Shown here in pieces: positions 1 through 12,802 of a stretch of 64,000 bases of DNA. Position 1 is the first letter of the stretch. Each line of letters opens with the position of its first letter. The stretch comes from Takakia lepidozioides (lineage: Eukaryota; Streptophyta; Takakiopsida; Takakiales; Takakiaceae), in the NCBI GenBank assembly GCA_030704615.1, contig CM060732.1, forward strand, positions 14,818,001 through 14,882,000, in the 5' to 3' direction. The position numbers and the translations under genes are program-made. A model generated the notes under the pieces. That model worked only from the letters and a program-made list of their open reading frames with translations, did no database searches and was not told the DNA's origin.

Positions 1-914
1 CACTGCAGCTGCATCCAGCAACACTGCTGACCCAAGCCACGACCGGACTTGATGCACACTGGCCATCACCCTGGCCCGAGAATCACCCATCAGTGGTACA
101 TTCTCCAAGATGTATGCTGGAGATACAGCTTGATGAAGCTGCAAGCAGCGCAAAATCCGCACCATCTCCCAAAACAGACCCGTCCTCGAGTCTCGCAATC
201 CATTGCCATGCCCGGCTGATGAATGCCCTTGGCAGGGCCAACCTGCCACTATCAGATCAATGGAGCCAACCTGCTCCAAATCTTGCGCCCCCAACAAGGA
301 AATGTCTGCTGGCAAGGCTTGTTGGTATCCACGAACTGCAGACACAGGCAACAAGTCAGGGTACTGCTGTACCAACTGAGCCACATGGCGCAGTGAGACA
401 CGTCGTGCAGTCTCATCCCTCTCCACATACAGGTAACGCCTTACCCGCACACCTGCCTGTAGCACAGCAGCCAATCCGGTGCTGATCCCGCCAAACAAGT
501 CCAGAAGGCAAATGCCTTCATCCGGCCGCTGCCACACAAGAGGTGTGGTGTCCAATGGCGACAACTGAGGTGGCCCTGGTGCAATCACCGCACTCTCCTC
601 CTCTCTGACGGTACAAAAGCTTCTTCCCAAGCTTGTTGCACCCGTCCATCAGCAGCTTGCTGCAAATCCTTGCTCGTACCCCACAACGGAGTGTGAGCAA
701 CCATGGCAGGCAACTCCGCCGTACCATGCATGTCATCCTGCTCTGCTGGAGGTGGCACATCCTCTGCATGGGCATTGCCTTCCAGCAACTCTCCAGGCCA
801 ACTAACGGCAGCTGTGAAGGCGGCTAGTGTTGGCATCTTGCCCCGCTGGGCAGCTGCAATACCCCCAATGAATGTCACAGGGAGCTGTGCACGGCGACCA
901 TCCCCGACTGCCAT
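1..914 (-). pseudogene. retroelement-encoded cytosine-C5 DNA methyltransferase domain, copy 1, partial
   Basis: This is the N-terminal part of a C5-cytosine methyltransferase domain that lies between protease and RT in the polyprotein. Reading minus, I see motif I (CLLDLFGGIS, near 480-515), motif IV with the catalytic cysteine (AGWPCQGHS, near 215-245) and motif VI in its canonical form (ENVPL, near 100). The C-terminal motifs are beyond position 1. A 1-nt deletion near 605 (copy 2 has one extra C in that run) breaks the reading frame ahead of motif I. The family transfers methyl groups from S-adenosylmethionine to cytosine in DNA. Motif I comes first, so the order is DNMT3-like rather than the permuted order of plant DRM enzymes. 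Confidence 0.8.
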
Positions 915-1570
915 CCAGGCCTGTAGGATGCTGACTCCTCCCAGAAATCCAGGGTGAAGCCCATGGGGTATAACACTGCCCCACCAACGAGGACATCGTA
1001 AGAGACCGCGTCTGTCACAATGGCCTTGGCTCGCATCACTGAGCCATCTACAGGATGATCCGGCTGCAGTCTAATAGCCAACTGATGTCGTGTCATGCCG
1101 CGAGCCTGCTCTGATCCTCCCAGAGATGTCTGTATCTGGAAAGGACAAGGCTCCATATCCGCCTCCATGAGGCCCAAACCTGCAATAGCAGCTCTGCCCA
1201 ACATCAGTGGCTGAGCTCCTGAGTCCAACAAGACCCGCAGTGGCCGGTACTTCTTGCCTGCCGGTCCACTCAAAGTGAAAATGCCTCCCTGGTTGTCTAA
1301 CAAGACAACTCCAGGTGTCACCATGGCGCGCTCAATGGCTGGCCTAGCTGGCAGCTCCGTCAACCTGGCAGCTGCAACTTGCCATGGCGCAGCCGTGGCA
1401 GTCTTGACCCTCAAATCCGAGGATCCCTCTGCCACTACACCTTCCACTAACTCCGCAGAAGATGAAGTGACCTCCCCACTCTCACAAGTGTTGCTGCTAG
1501 TCTGAACACTGCAGCTGGTCTCACCCCCGGCGTCGCAATCATTGTTGCCGAGAACAGTGGGGCCTGACAC
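875..1570 (-). pseudogene. aspartic protease domain of gag-pol, copy 1
   Basis: This 231-residue open stretch contains a retropepsin-like active site LLDSGAQPLMLG (about residues 130-143, near 1150-1240 on the map), preceded by an acidic linker. Retroviral-type aspartic proteases cleave the gag-pol polyprotein and work as dimers. The stretch overlaps the gag frame between 1447 and 1570. In copy 2 the same junction is in one continuous frame, so the overlap here comes from a 1-nt deletion near 1490, not from a programmed frameshift. The protease runs on directly toward the methyltransferase domain. Confidence 0.75.
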
Positions 1571-3463
1571 ACAGAGGTGGCTGCCCCCAATAACACACCG
1601 GCCGCACTAGCCTTGGCAGCAGGAGTCAATGCTGCACGTGTAGCTCTCCCCAATGGCATAGTAACCTCCGCCTCGGTAACAGTCGGGCGAGAACTAGGTG
1701 CCATGGATGGCGTCGACACAGTCTCCGCCAATGTGAATGACTGAGGAAGCCTTGCCTGACGGCTTGCCTCCCCACGCTGTGGATCCAATTCCACCTCTGC
1801 ACCTCGTGGCTCAGGAACTCGTGCTGCTCCTCGAGTCACGGCTGCAGCAGACTCCACCTGCTCTAGTGGTAGTGCTGCTCCGCACATAAATCCCATGCCT
1901 CCCATATCTCCTCCCTCAGGAGCAGGAGGTGGACCATCCCGCCTGGGAGCCGGTACCGCCTGAGCTATAGCCATGGCAGCGAGCCTCTGCTCTAGCTGCT
2001 GAAGCCGGTTGGCCATGCCTTGATCAACGCCCTGACCACCGCGTCCTTGGCCATGTTGAGCTTGCCCTTGGCCTGCACCTCGTGCCCGACCACCTCGTCC
2101 TCTCTGGGCTGGTCCACCTCGCCCCCGGCCACCATTGTTCCCTTGGAACTGGCCTGGGCGCAACTCAGGATGCAAGTCATAACACTGCGCATCTCCATGC
2201 CCATACTTGCCACAATGCACACACTGCAACTGTGCAGGCTGTGCTTGTGCTGGCCTTCTGCCACTCTCTGGGCAATCTCTCTTGACATGGGTCCTCCACA
2301 TGTCCAACATATCACCCCTGGTTGCTGTTGGCCTGCAAAAGATGCCACGGGCCTCTGCACCTGAGGTCCCCTGTAAGCTCCATGGAACTTGGGCTGGGCA
2401 ACCTTGCCCCCCTGACCACGCTGTTGGGCAGTCCCTTGTGCCTGTGGGCTGACAGTTGTGCCCCGTACAGGCATGTCCTTGCCAAATCCAATTGTAACAA
2501 CTCGCTCCTCCACCATGTTGAGCTCAATCCGCTCAGCCAGTAGAAACACATCTGTTAATGTGGGTTGGGCTGCTTGTAACAGGGTTGCATCTCGCACCCT
2601 TCTCTTGAGCTCCTTGTCCAGAATTCCATACCAAAACTGGATTGCCTGAGCTTCAGTAACCCCTTGGGTCACACTTATCAAGCGCCTCATACGAGTGTAC
2701 GCCTCTCGCAGGCTCTCACTGGGTTTGCGCTGGAAGTCTTGCAAACTTCGCAGCTTCTCTGTCCGTACACCTTGGTAGTTCCTCCGCAAATCCTGGAAGA
2801 ACTCCACCACCGGGTTGAATCTAGGCACATGTGTTGTAGTCGTGGCAGGAGGAGTAGTAGCACCTTTTGAACTGGTACCACCTGCAGAAGTACCAGCACT
2901 ACTTGCTCCACTACTAGTGCTGGCAGTGGGAGCTATTGGTACTGATGCAGCTACTGGTCGCGTCGTGCCTCGAGTAATGGAGACGTAGTCAGGTGACCAA
3001 TACATCCTCCACTCCTCAATCTCTGCTTCATGTCCTCGCCTGAACTCGTGGTAATCGTCCATAGGCGGGCCTTCCAAATGCTGGAACAGTCCCTTCCACG
3101 CCATGAATGGGGTGAATAGCTGTGGATTGCGCATCTGCTGCAAATCACACCAGCTGTCAAACTCCTGGATAAAGTCATCCAACTCATTGTGCCCACAGCT
3201 CCAGAGTACCTACGAGGCCCCTTGGTAGCTCCATACATCTCCTCCATGTCGTCCCACAACAATGGCGAATGAAAGTGCACACTTGTTGATGAAGCCTCCG
3301 AGTCTGTGTCTGACTCTACAGTAATTGAAGGTGGCGGTGAAGGTGGTCTGAACCGAATACCTCGTCTTGTGAACCCACTCTCACTGTTACTGCCTGTAGC
3401 CGTACTCCCCTCAAAACCCTTGGGTAACTCCGTAATGACACTCACAATGTGCACCTCCTCCAC
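1447..3463 (-). pseudogene. gag (capsid and nucleocapsid), copy 1
   Basis: The gag polyprotein is split over three frames. It starts at 3463 and is acidic and Ser-rich at its N-terminus. A 1-nt deletion near 3185 separates that start from the capsid-like middle (3182 to 1992), which has the retrotransposon-gag pattern of a helical block around RRNYQGVRTEKL and YTRMRRLI. A second shift near 2290 leads to the nucleocapsid, where two CCHC knuckles are readable: C-x2-C-x3-H-x4-C (CWTCGGPHVKRDC) and CVHCGKYGHGDAQC. An RG-rich stretch follows. Gag packages the element RNA in the cytoplasm. Copy 2 carries the same domains with other lesions. Confidence 0.8.
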
Positions 3464-3982
3464 GTGACACTATAAGGCTCTAGTACTAATCTAATAGTGA
3501 CACGGGTGGGCACCTGTTGCAGTTTAAGGGTCATATCACAATGGCTCAGGGCACCTGCACCTGCATCCACCGCAAGAACTCCTATGGTTGGCTGGTCATC
3601 AACCCAGCCTCACCATAGAAGAAACACTGGTGGTCTTGCTGGTCATCACTCCAGCCTCACCACCGACAGCATACTCTAGGATTGACCGGTGATCAAATCC
3701 GGCCTAATCCCTATGAAAGCAAGCGCCCACACAAAACCAACATGGCGCACAGTCAAGCATGCAGGTGTTGGGGGGGATCCAAACACAAGAAATCAAAACA
3801 TCAACACCCCCACACCAAAATCCAGCTGCAATGCTGATCCTGCAGAATATCCCAGCCCAAAACCCCGGACTGACTGGCCTCCACCAAGAGAGGCTTTGGC
3901 AACTACGAGTACAAGATAATGAAAATAGTACAGAGATGGAGGGGAAGAATAGAAGTTCGCCCAAGCAAGATCTAATCCTGAT
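3464..3982. other. spacer between ORF0 and gag, copy 1
   Basis: About 520 bp separates the ORF0 stop from the gag start. It is almost identical to 20505-21023 in copy 2. Plus-strand open frames here are short and look like chance. No recognised motif. It may hold splice or ribosome-entry signals for gag, but that is only inference. Confidence 0.5.
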
Positions 3983-4774
3983 CTATGCTATCAACTTCCA
4001 GACTTCTCTCAAAGTGCCTCGCTCTGCGTGATGGTAAGGTGTAGGAGGTATATCTATGTCCAGAAACCTGCCACTAACCTTGTCCCAAGCTACAGTAGCT
4101 CGCTCTAACCAACCCTCCCCCTCTTTCTGCCAGGTAGAGACAAAGCAATACTCCCCTATCTCCCGCTCACTGAACACTAAAGAAAACAAAGGTAGGGTCT
4201 GATAGTCTCTCAACTCGAAAGCTTTGAGACGGTTGCGGGTGTCTTCATTGCGAATGACTGCATCGCCTTCAAACAGAACAAACTTGTCCTCGCTAATGAA
4301 CCCCCGCTCGTGGTTGCCTTGTGCAGAGCGTGTCCGACTGCAACACTGTCTAATTGCACAAACTTGTGTAGCTCCTGCTCCTCTGCTCCAGTACACCACG
4401 GCCTTGTGACTGAACACCTTGGTCCCCGGGGCTGTCTTTGGCTGTGTTCCAAGCCTAGCTTTCACCCACTTTGGTATTTCACCTACAGCTGCAGAACTGC
4501 TGGCTCCAACAGAGTTCTGACTGTCCAAGGCGATATTGAGGCCCTCAATGCCAACTACAGCAGTCTGTTGTCTACTGCTAATGCCTGACTCCCAGTATGC
4601 AATCAACTCGTCCAACTGTTCTCCACTCAAATCAGTCTGAGTTCCTTGGGAAACATAAATCTTGTCCCCTTTGGTGCACAGGCTAAGAGAAGAGACCTGC
4701 CCTTCAAACGTCCTCATTTCCCCCAGCCATACAAGGAGTACATCCACAGATTTGTCTCTAATATAGACCAGCAC
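3983..4774 (-). CDS. ORF0, conserved protein of unknown function upstream of gag, copy 1
   Basis: A 263-codon open frame in the same orientation as gag and upstream of it. It is near-identical to the copy 2 ORF at 21024-21773 apart from the N-terminal few residues, so the start at 4774 is uncertain; the shared part begins near EGQVSSLSLC. The C-terminal half is rich in Trp, Glu and Arg and contains GEYCFVSTWQKEGEGW followed by IDIPPTPYHHAERG. I recognise no catalytic motif, signal peptide or membrane segment. It stays open in both copies although gag and pol are broken in both, which suggests it is a genuine element gene. It could be an accessory factor or a domesticated host fragment. Confidence 0.6.
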   Translation of the reverse strand: MLVYIRDKSVDVLLVWLGEMRTFEGQVSSLSLCTKGDKIYVSQGTQTDLSGEQLDELIAYWESGISSRQQTAVVGIEGLNIALDSQNSVGASSSAAVGEIPKWVKARLGTQPKTAPGTKVFSHKAVVYWSRGAGATQVCAIRQCCSRTRSAQGNHERGFISEDKFVLFEGDAVIRNEDTRNRLKAFELRDYQTLPLFSLVFSEREIGEYCFVSTWQKEGEGWLERATVAWDKVSGRFLDIDIPPTPYHHAERGTLREVWKLIA

Positions 4775-5040
4775 AGGTTCTAGAGACAGATTGTGGATCT
4801 TTCATGGCACACTCACACTCTAAAAATTCCATAGATTTTTAGCAGAGTCCCAAAAACAGAAACCAGGTCTAGATAGGTAGATTTCCCCTTTCTGCAGCTA
4901 TCCCCTCAAAAACTGGGTCAAACAGAGTCCATTTGACAAAGATATGACCAATTTGGCTTTACATCATTTAAATTAGATCAAAATGCCCTGTTTTTTTTTT
5001 TTTTTTTTTTTTGAAGGTTTTCAAATTTAAAAATTTAAAG
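4775..5040 (-). other. leader upstream of ORF0 with A-tract, copy 1
   Basis: Shared with copy 2 (21774-22080). It includes a run of about 22 T on the plus strand near 4990-5012, an A-tract in element orientation. The homology between the two copies stops just beyond this tract, which marks the junction with copy-specific host-derived sequence. Confidence 0.6.
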
Positions 5041-5573
5041 TTACCCAAACTATCTGGTAACTGGTTCCCAGTTCCCTACGTTCTATATGGTTTCCTAGGT
5101 TCCCTGGCCACGTGCCCTATAATTCGCACCTTGCTCCAGTCTTCTGCATACCGAGAGTGAGAGAGAGAGAGAGAGAGGGAATTGTGGCACTCAGTAGTGT
5201 CTTGTTGTGAAAGAGAGTGGATTCCGTGATTGCTTGCAGGCTTGCGCACCAAGAGAGGGGGAGGAAAGACATGTTTATGGACATGTTTATGGACGCCATG
5301 TACAGGCGAGGGGTCACTCACAGTCTGCTCGAGGCCTTGGTGGCTAACGATAAATCACTGAGGAGGATTACCAGCGGGAAGCACTGGACTTTGTGCTGGA
5401 GCTTGCGGGTCCCCGGCCCATTCCAGTTACGGGGGAGAAAGCCCTGGCTCCTGAATCGCCCGTCTATCCCCAGCGTAGCTCGGCTCCGCCGTTCCCAAAC
5501 CCGTCGTCTCCATCCTGCAGCTGAAACTCTAGCACTTTTGTGAATGTGAACTGCTTACTGCAGGGAAGTGGGT
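5041..5573. other. copy-specific leader sequence, start of captured host DNA
   Basis: Not shared with copy 2. Contains a short (GA)n run near 5159-5178. The end of the stretch reads as a plus-strand intron with a pyrimidine-containing tract and acceptor (ttactgcag) just before the cyclase exon, so it looks like captured genomic DNA rather than cDNA. Confidence 0.45.
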
Positions 5574-6374
5574 ATATGGGAGCATTCGAGTCCATGGATG
5601 CAACACCGCTTGATCAGGTCATCAACGATGCAATTGACTGGAGTTTCCGTAAGCAGAATCCAGAGGGCTATTGGGCGGGCCAGGTCGAATCAAGCTGTAC
5701 AATGGAAGCGGAGTGGATTCTGGCTATGCATTTCCTGGGCGTTACAGATGACCCAAAGAAAGAAAAAGTCGTGCGTTGCATTCGGAGCCTGCAAAGAACT
5801 GACGGATCCTGGGACACTTATCATGAAGCTCCTGCAGGTGACCTTAGCACCACCGTCAAGTGTTATGTGGCCTTAAAAGCGTCAGGATCCCAACCCAATG
5901 AAGCATCCATGGTAGCGGCTCGAAAATGGATTTCTGAACATGGTGGACTTCAATCTTTACGACTTTAGCTGCTGGGCAAGGGAAACAGTCGTCCCCCTGA
6001 CCATCCTTTCTGCTCGGCGCCCTGTACGTCCGCTGCCGCTCGACTTTTGTTGTCATGAGCTCCATGAACCAGAGGACATGAAACAACGTCAAAGCAAGAA
6101 AACTACTCTTTCAAATCTCGCCAGACATGTCTGTGAAAGTTTATTCCTCTACTTCGACAAGTTCCTCATATGGTATGGTAAGAGCCGTTCCAAGCCTGGC
6201 CGTGAGGTGGCCATCGTATGCTGCTTGGCCTGGATCCTCCGGCGACAAGATTCTGACGGCACTTGTTGTGGTGTACAACCTCCTTGGGTGTACTCGTTGA
6301 TGGCGTTGAGCTATATATCGCCTGCTTACTGTAGGGAATCAGGCCAGAGTACGTTCGTCGTTCGTTTCTGCTGA
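5566..6374 (+). pseudogene. squalene-hopene cyclase-like (triterpene cyclase) fragment
   Basis: The N-terminal part of a bacterial-type squalene-hopene cyclase, the enzyme family that cyclises squalene to hopanoid triterpenes in ferns and bacteria. The first exon begins after an acceptor ending near 5565, with Met at 5575. It carries the family's NPEGYWAGQ and TDGSWDTYHEAPAGDLSTT blocks. At about 5950 the frame jumps directly to a segment reading LYDFSCWARETVVPLTILSARRP, then PPWVYSLMAL. Roughly 60 family residues are missing at the joint and there is no intron, so it is an internal deletion plus frameshift. The catalytic DxDD region, which lies further along in full-length enzymes, is absent. 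It lies antisense inside the 5' leader of copy 1. Confidence 0.8.
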
Positions 6375-6721
6375 ATTGGTCAGAAGACAATTCCAAGCCC
6401 GGAACCTAGGGCGCATACAATGCAGCAACCCCAAGAACGGAAAGCGCAAAGTTCTGCTATTGGCGAGGCTCCATAGCAACCATATACACGGAACTCCGTC
6501 CTCTGCGCATTGCGAAGAGGATGCCGCTTTTCTGCTCCATAGCCCTACCCCTTAACCCGCTGCATGGCGCTCTTGCATGATCAAAACAAATGATTGACAA
6601 AGAAGCTGAAGCTAAATTTTGGTCCAAGACCAACCCCGATACAAGAATCAATTGCAACAGCAGGCTCCTCTATAAGCTTACTGGTGAAACGATCATCCAG
6701 CTTCAAGGATCATGCATAGGT
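6375..6721. other. degraded captured sequence
   Basis: No convincing gene. It may include decayed continuation of the cyclase on the plus strand and intron of the following minus-strand exon. Confidence 0.3.
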
Positions 6722-6862
6722 GCCAACTAGCATTTGCTGCTGCATTTTTAAGTATCTCCTTGTGTACCCCAAAGCCTCTAGTGACTTGGTAGCTTCAGCG
6801 ACTGCAATAACAATGGCGGCTCTGGCATCGTCATCCTCCAGGCGTTTCAGGGCACGCTGAAT
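6722..6862 (-). pseudogene. captured exon of an unidentified host gene
   Basis: Reading minus from an acceptor (CATTAG, ending at 6863), 47 codons stay open and look like a real protein: it starts IQRALKRLEDDDARAAIVIA and ends in a Gln/Met-rich stretch (KMQQQMLVG). Composition and helical periodicity suggest an alpha-helical segment. I do not recognise the family. It is in the same orientation as the element, between the 5' LTR and the cyclase pseudogene, so it would be a second host fragment captured in the copy 1 leader. Confidence 0.4.
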
Positions 6863-6904
6863 CTAATGATATGCTTCTCAAACTAATCACTACTTATACG
6901 CAGG

Positions 6905-7319
6905 TAATCTTGCAAGTGCTAACCCTCAACTCCTACCTTGCACTCACAGGTAAGAGAGCATCTTTCTCGAGTGATAGAAATCCAACGAACACACTGTGAC
7001 ACAAAACATGAAAACCAAACCATCACTCTTAGAAAATAGTAGTCGAGCCATGGGCACCCCAAGCTATGGGGACTCCACCCCACAACAACCTGTACCCCTA
7101 CATAAGCACACTCAAATCTAAACACATGCAGGAGCTCGGTCGCGCAGGCTCAACTCGAGAAAGATGAGCTGCGCGACTGCCGCTCTCGTGAAGATAAGAC
7201 GGACCAGGTGTCAAACTAAACTTGACACCTGATTTAACACTTGACCTAAATCCAAGTGTTAAATACAAATAACTAGTTTTATTCTAGCTGTTTTCACACT
7301 GTGCTTATTTAACTTGACA
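6905..7319 (-). repeat. 5' LTR and adjoining sequence, copy 1
   Basis: About 347 bp (6973-7319) match the LTR core of copy 2 at both its ends (12455-12799 and 23749-24097). The match includes the shared block around 'gggcaccccaagctatgggg', an inverted pair 'aggtgtcaa...ttgacacct' and the end 'aacttgaca'. 6905-6972 match only the 5' side of copy 2 (about 23680-23748), so they are leader rather than LTR. The 86-bp tail present in the 3' LTRs is absent here. Confidence 0.7.
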
Positions 7320-7476
7320 AGACAAAGAGAGAGCAAGTTGATGAAGGGTGCTGCAATCATGGGCAATAACTTGCATTGTGCACACCAACCATCCACAACA
7401 ACACAACCGTTTTTTTGGTGGGTTCATAGAACCCAATTATTATTGGTTTTTTGAAATCCGGTTCAGGGTCTGATAT

Positions 7477-9840
<2,364 letters not shown>

Positions 9841-11421
9841 TGTTATATAGCATGTCAAAGCTAGACAAGGAAACACTAAGCACATTGTGCTGTGTTTGCC
9901 TTCATTTAACGACATCAGACAGCCTAATTTAGGCACCATCAAACTGTCTCTACCCAGATCTGCCTCCATACCTCCCTTTACATTATACCCTTGCTGGAAA
10001 ACCAGGTTTAAGGTCTACTAAGTGGCAATCACATGCACACTAGGTAGGGCCTTCTCATAAACAAATCTACCTCCTCACTTTCATATCATAGGAAACAACA
10101 GTAGAAGTAGGAAGAGCACAATTGTCTCCTTACAAGTAACTCCTTTCTATGTAGGTACCAGCTCATAGATCCATCAAATCAATAGAGCAAAAACAGCAGT
10201 AGTATGTGTACAATCAACGCATACAAACATATTTGAGGTTTGAGAGAGCTCAAAGCCTCGCTCCCTTAGTCTCTTGCCCTTAGTACATTTCCTGCAACAA
10301 AAGAAGGTGAAGTGGCATCACCTGGATCCATCATAGCCAACCAACCAAGCAATAGGTTAGTGATCCCTGTGGAGCGCCAGGCTTAAACCCCTTCACATTT
10401 GTTATCAGTGTCATCCCTGCAACAAGTCATACTAGCAAAGAGAGGAGAGGTAAGAGAGGTCCTTTCAGCCATTCAACATAGGTACAAAACTCAGTAACAC
10501 CTATTTCAGCCCATGCTCCAGAGGGAGGGGGGGTGGTCTCATGTCTGTAAGCACCCATTCCCAAAAGGAAGGTGTCACTAGAGCCAAGTACTCAGCAAGG
10601 GGACACATAGAGGCCTTTGGTTTGCAAAAGTATTCAAAGAATCATAGTAGAGCTAATCATGTCCATGTAAGTAAACATGACAACAAGCATCTATCCCCAA
10701 AAGGAAGACCAAATACTCAAGCAAGGGCATATATAGAAGCCCTTGGTTTTGCAAAAGTATTCATTGATTCAGAGTAGAGCTTAGTCAAGTCCATGTAAGT
10801 TCCTCATAGTGTCAACTCTCTTTATGTTGCCATCCTAAGCAGCCCATCATAATGTTGGAGGAGTCTGAATGGATACCTTGCTTGTAGACATAGTGTAGTC
10901 AGCTCCTTCAGCTCTTGCCTGCTCCTCTTCCAAATGAGAAGAGTGGCCAAGCATACTAACCATATAGGGCAGCAGCTTTAGGTTGAGACCTCTAGGATGA
11001 ACCCTAATGAGTCATCCTAGTGAGTCATCCCGTTCTAAAATCCCCCGTTCCGTTCTAGACAAAAAAATCTGAACAGAAGAATGGGATCAGACAATTCTTG
11101 AATGTTGTCTAAGAAGATCTTAGCAACATTAAGGAGAGAAAGAGACAGAAAAAAATTCCTCGAGCCTCTCATTTTTAGGTTTCCTAATGCTGATACAAGA
11201 CATTGGCTATAGTAGAGCAGCCAAGAGAGCAATGTACATTGACCGGATCATGTAGAAGGTGTACACATATACTCTATTATGCTGTTGCTACAGGGCCTAG
11301 CACAAGATATCATGTATTAGTTTGCCATCCAATGTCCCTATATGTTCAAGGCTGGAGAAAGAGTCAAAGGGATCAGGCAGTTCTTGAGTGTTGTTACAAA
11401 GAACATATCCACATTCAAGTA
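9841..11421 (-). repeat. left long terminal repeat of the RT element (3' side)
   Basis: Direct repeat of 27452-29044, beginning tgttatatag and ending ttcaagta, with only scattered differences. A plus-strand 78-codon frame at 10541-10777 is also present in the other repeat, but I do not think it is coding. It is preceded by (GA)n at 9831-9840 and followed by a longer (GA)n at about 11428-11450. Confidence 0.8.
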
Positions 11422-11674
11422 TAAAGAAAGAGAGAGAGAGAGAGAGAGAGCCCACCACCATATCCCATGGTGGTCACCTCCTCCATTAGGTGAGATGGTA
11501 TGCATTCACCCAATAGGGGTGCACACCATTCTTCTCTATGTAATATTACATAAACTTCTCCTCTTCTAGCTAACACATAATGACACACCATATGCCATTC
11601 ATAACCATGATAGTTATGTGTGTAGCTCTCTTAGGAAACTGAAAAGGAAATGCAACTATACGTTGATTCCATTT
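11422..11674. other. (GA)n and 3' untranslated part of the RT element
   Basis: A (GA)n tract at about 11428-11450, then AT-rich sequence up to the RT stop. No further feature. Confidence 0.5.
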
Positions 11675-12366
11675 TCATGAGTAAGAAGATAGATAACTTA
11701 GAACACCACACAAAGCCAGATCTGAATCATGATATTTTAGGAAAAAAGAAAGGAGGAGCATATGTGCATACCTTTGAGTAATGAAAGAAGAGAGGTGAGG
11801 GAGAAACGAAGGTTGGGGAAGCCTTCCCTCCTTCAGAAAGGCAATGGAAATCCGTAGAAGAGAATCCCTTCGGAAGCCATTGGCTTCAAGAATACGAATG
11901 AGATCAAAGATCTCTAGGAAGGCGGCACTCACTGAACTTGACAAGTAGAGCAATGGAAAGATTTGTGAAATGATGGTGTTGTAAGACTGCTTCACGGGTC
12001 TGTTAGACCTCAACATGATGGACTGAGTATATGAGAACGGGATGAGTCTTCTCTTATCATACTTTTGAGCTATAAAAAACCCAAGAGTATGATCAGTCAC
12101 TTCTATTTCCATGTTCATAAAATGGGCTTTGACCCCTCTCGTAGGATCACTAGGGGAGTAAGAAACCACTTCAGGTTTGATCTCCACAAACTGTAAGGGA
12201 TAAATCCAGAAGGGATTATCCTTATTGCGGATAGCATTTGGGTTTAAGAATAGCATAACATCGCCAACATTAAGCCAACAAATATCATCAATGTATCTTG
12301 ATGCATGACGGAACCTTGCTATGAAATCAGCATGGCCAAGTGAGGCTAACCGATTTATGAAATTGA
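11675..12366 (-). pseudogene. C-terminal half of the unusual reverse transcriptase
   Basis: Reading minus from 12366, the frame begins INFINRLASLGHADFIARF and has the RT catalytic motif C as RYIDDICWLN, followed by a long thumb-like segment (AHFMNMEIEV, DKRRLIPFSYTQ, SNRPVKQSY). It continues exactly from the segment that ends at 24102, since joining across copy 2 gives YYEFNFINRL in frame. The family makes cDNA from RNA. The conserved pair of aspartates is present, but the gene is interrupted by copy 2 and has an upstream stop, so it cannot work. Confidence 0.75.
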
Positions 12367-12799
12367 TGTCGTGCGCATACGTATCGCTACACAACTACAT
12401 CGCTGTCCAAACCACACCACACATATATGCACAATAAAGTAGTCTGCCACAATAGATTGAAAACTAAACTCACACTGTTGACACAAGGACATGAAATACA
12501 ACACCATCACTCGTTAAACTAAGAGTCAAGCCAGGGGCACCCCAAGCTATGGGGACTCCACCCCACAACATCCTATTCTCCCTTCATAAGCACATTCAGA
12601 TTCTAAGCAGTGAATGAGCTTGGTCGTGCAGGCTCAACTCAAGAGAGATGAGCCGCATGACGAGCTCGTGAAGATAAGATGGTTCAGGTGTCAAGCTAAA
12701 CTTGACACCTGACTTAACACTTGAACTAATTCCAAGTGTTAAATACAGATAACTAGATTTATTCTAGTTAGTTTCACACTGTGTTTATTTAACTTGACA
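12367..12799 (-). repeat. 3' LTR, copy 2
   Basis: 433 bp beginning TG and ending CA in plus orientation. 12455-12799 match the 5' LTR core at 23749-24097. The remaining 12367-12452 are an 86-bp tail not found in the 5' LTR but repeated at 12803-12888. Confidence 0.7.
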
Positions 12800-12802
12800 G
12801 CT

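Larger units (their letters stand above)
1..7319 (-). mobile_element. Ty3/gypsy methyltransferase element, copy 1 (5' part)
   Basis: Read on the minus strand, this runs from a 5' LTR (right end at 7319, minus strand beginning TGTCAAG) through a leader with host-gene fragments, ORF0, gag and protease into a DNA methyltransferase domain cut off by the window edge. It is closely similar to copy 2 along gag, ORF0 and protease. The shared leader block ends near 5040 at an A-rich tract; beyond that point copies 1 and 2 differ completely. The coding region has several 1-nt indels, so this copy is probably dead. The right target-site flank would be agac at 7320; the other end lies outside the window. 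Confidence 0.85.

Noticed and set aside
1447-1570. Overlap of gag and protease frames in copy 1 as a programmed frameshift
   Set aside because: Copy 2 has gag and protease linker in one frame; the difference is a 1-nt indel near 1490.
10541-10777. 78-codon plus-strand frame also present at 28152-28388
   Set aside because: It lies inside the long terminal repeats of the RT element, so its conservation between the two sites reflects repeat identity, not selection. Composition is not protein-like.
12455-12799. Reading 6973-7319, 12455-12799 and 23749-24097 as independent solo elements
   Set aside because: The target repeat and restored RT frame show that two of them are the ends of copy 2, and the third has the same relation to copy 1.
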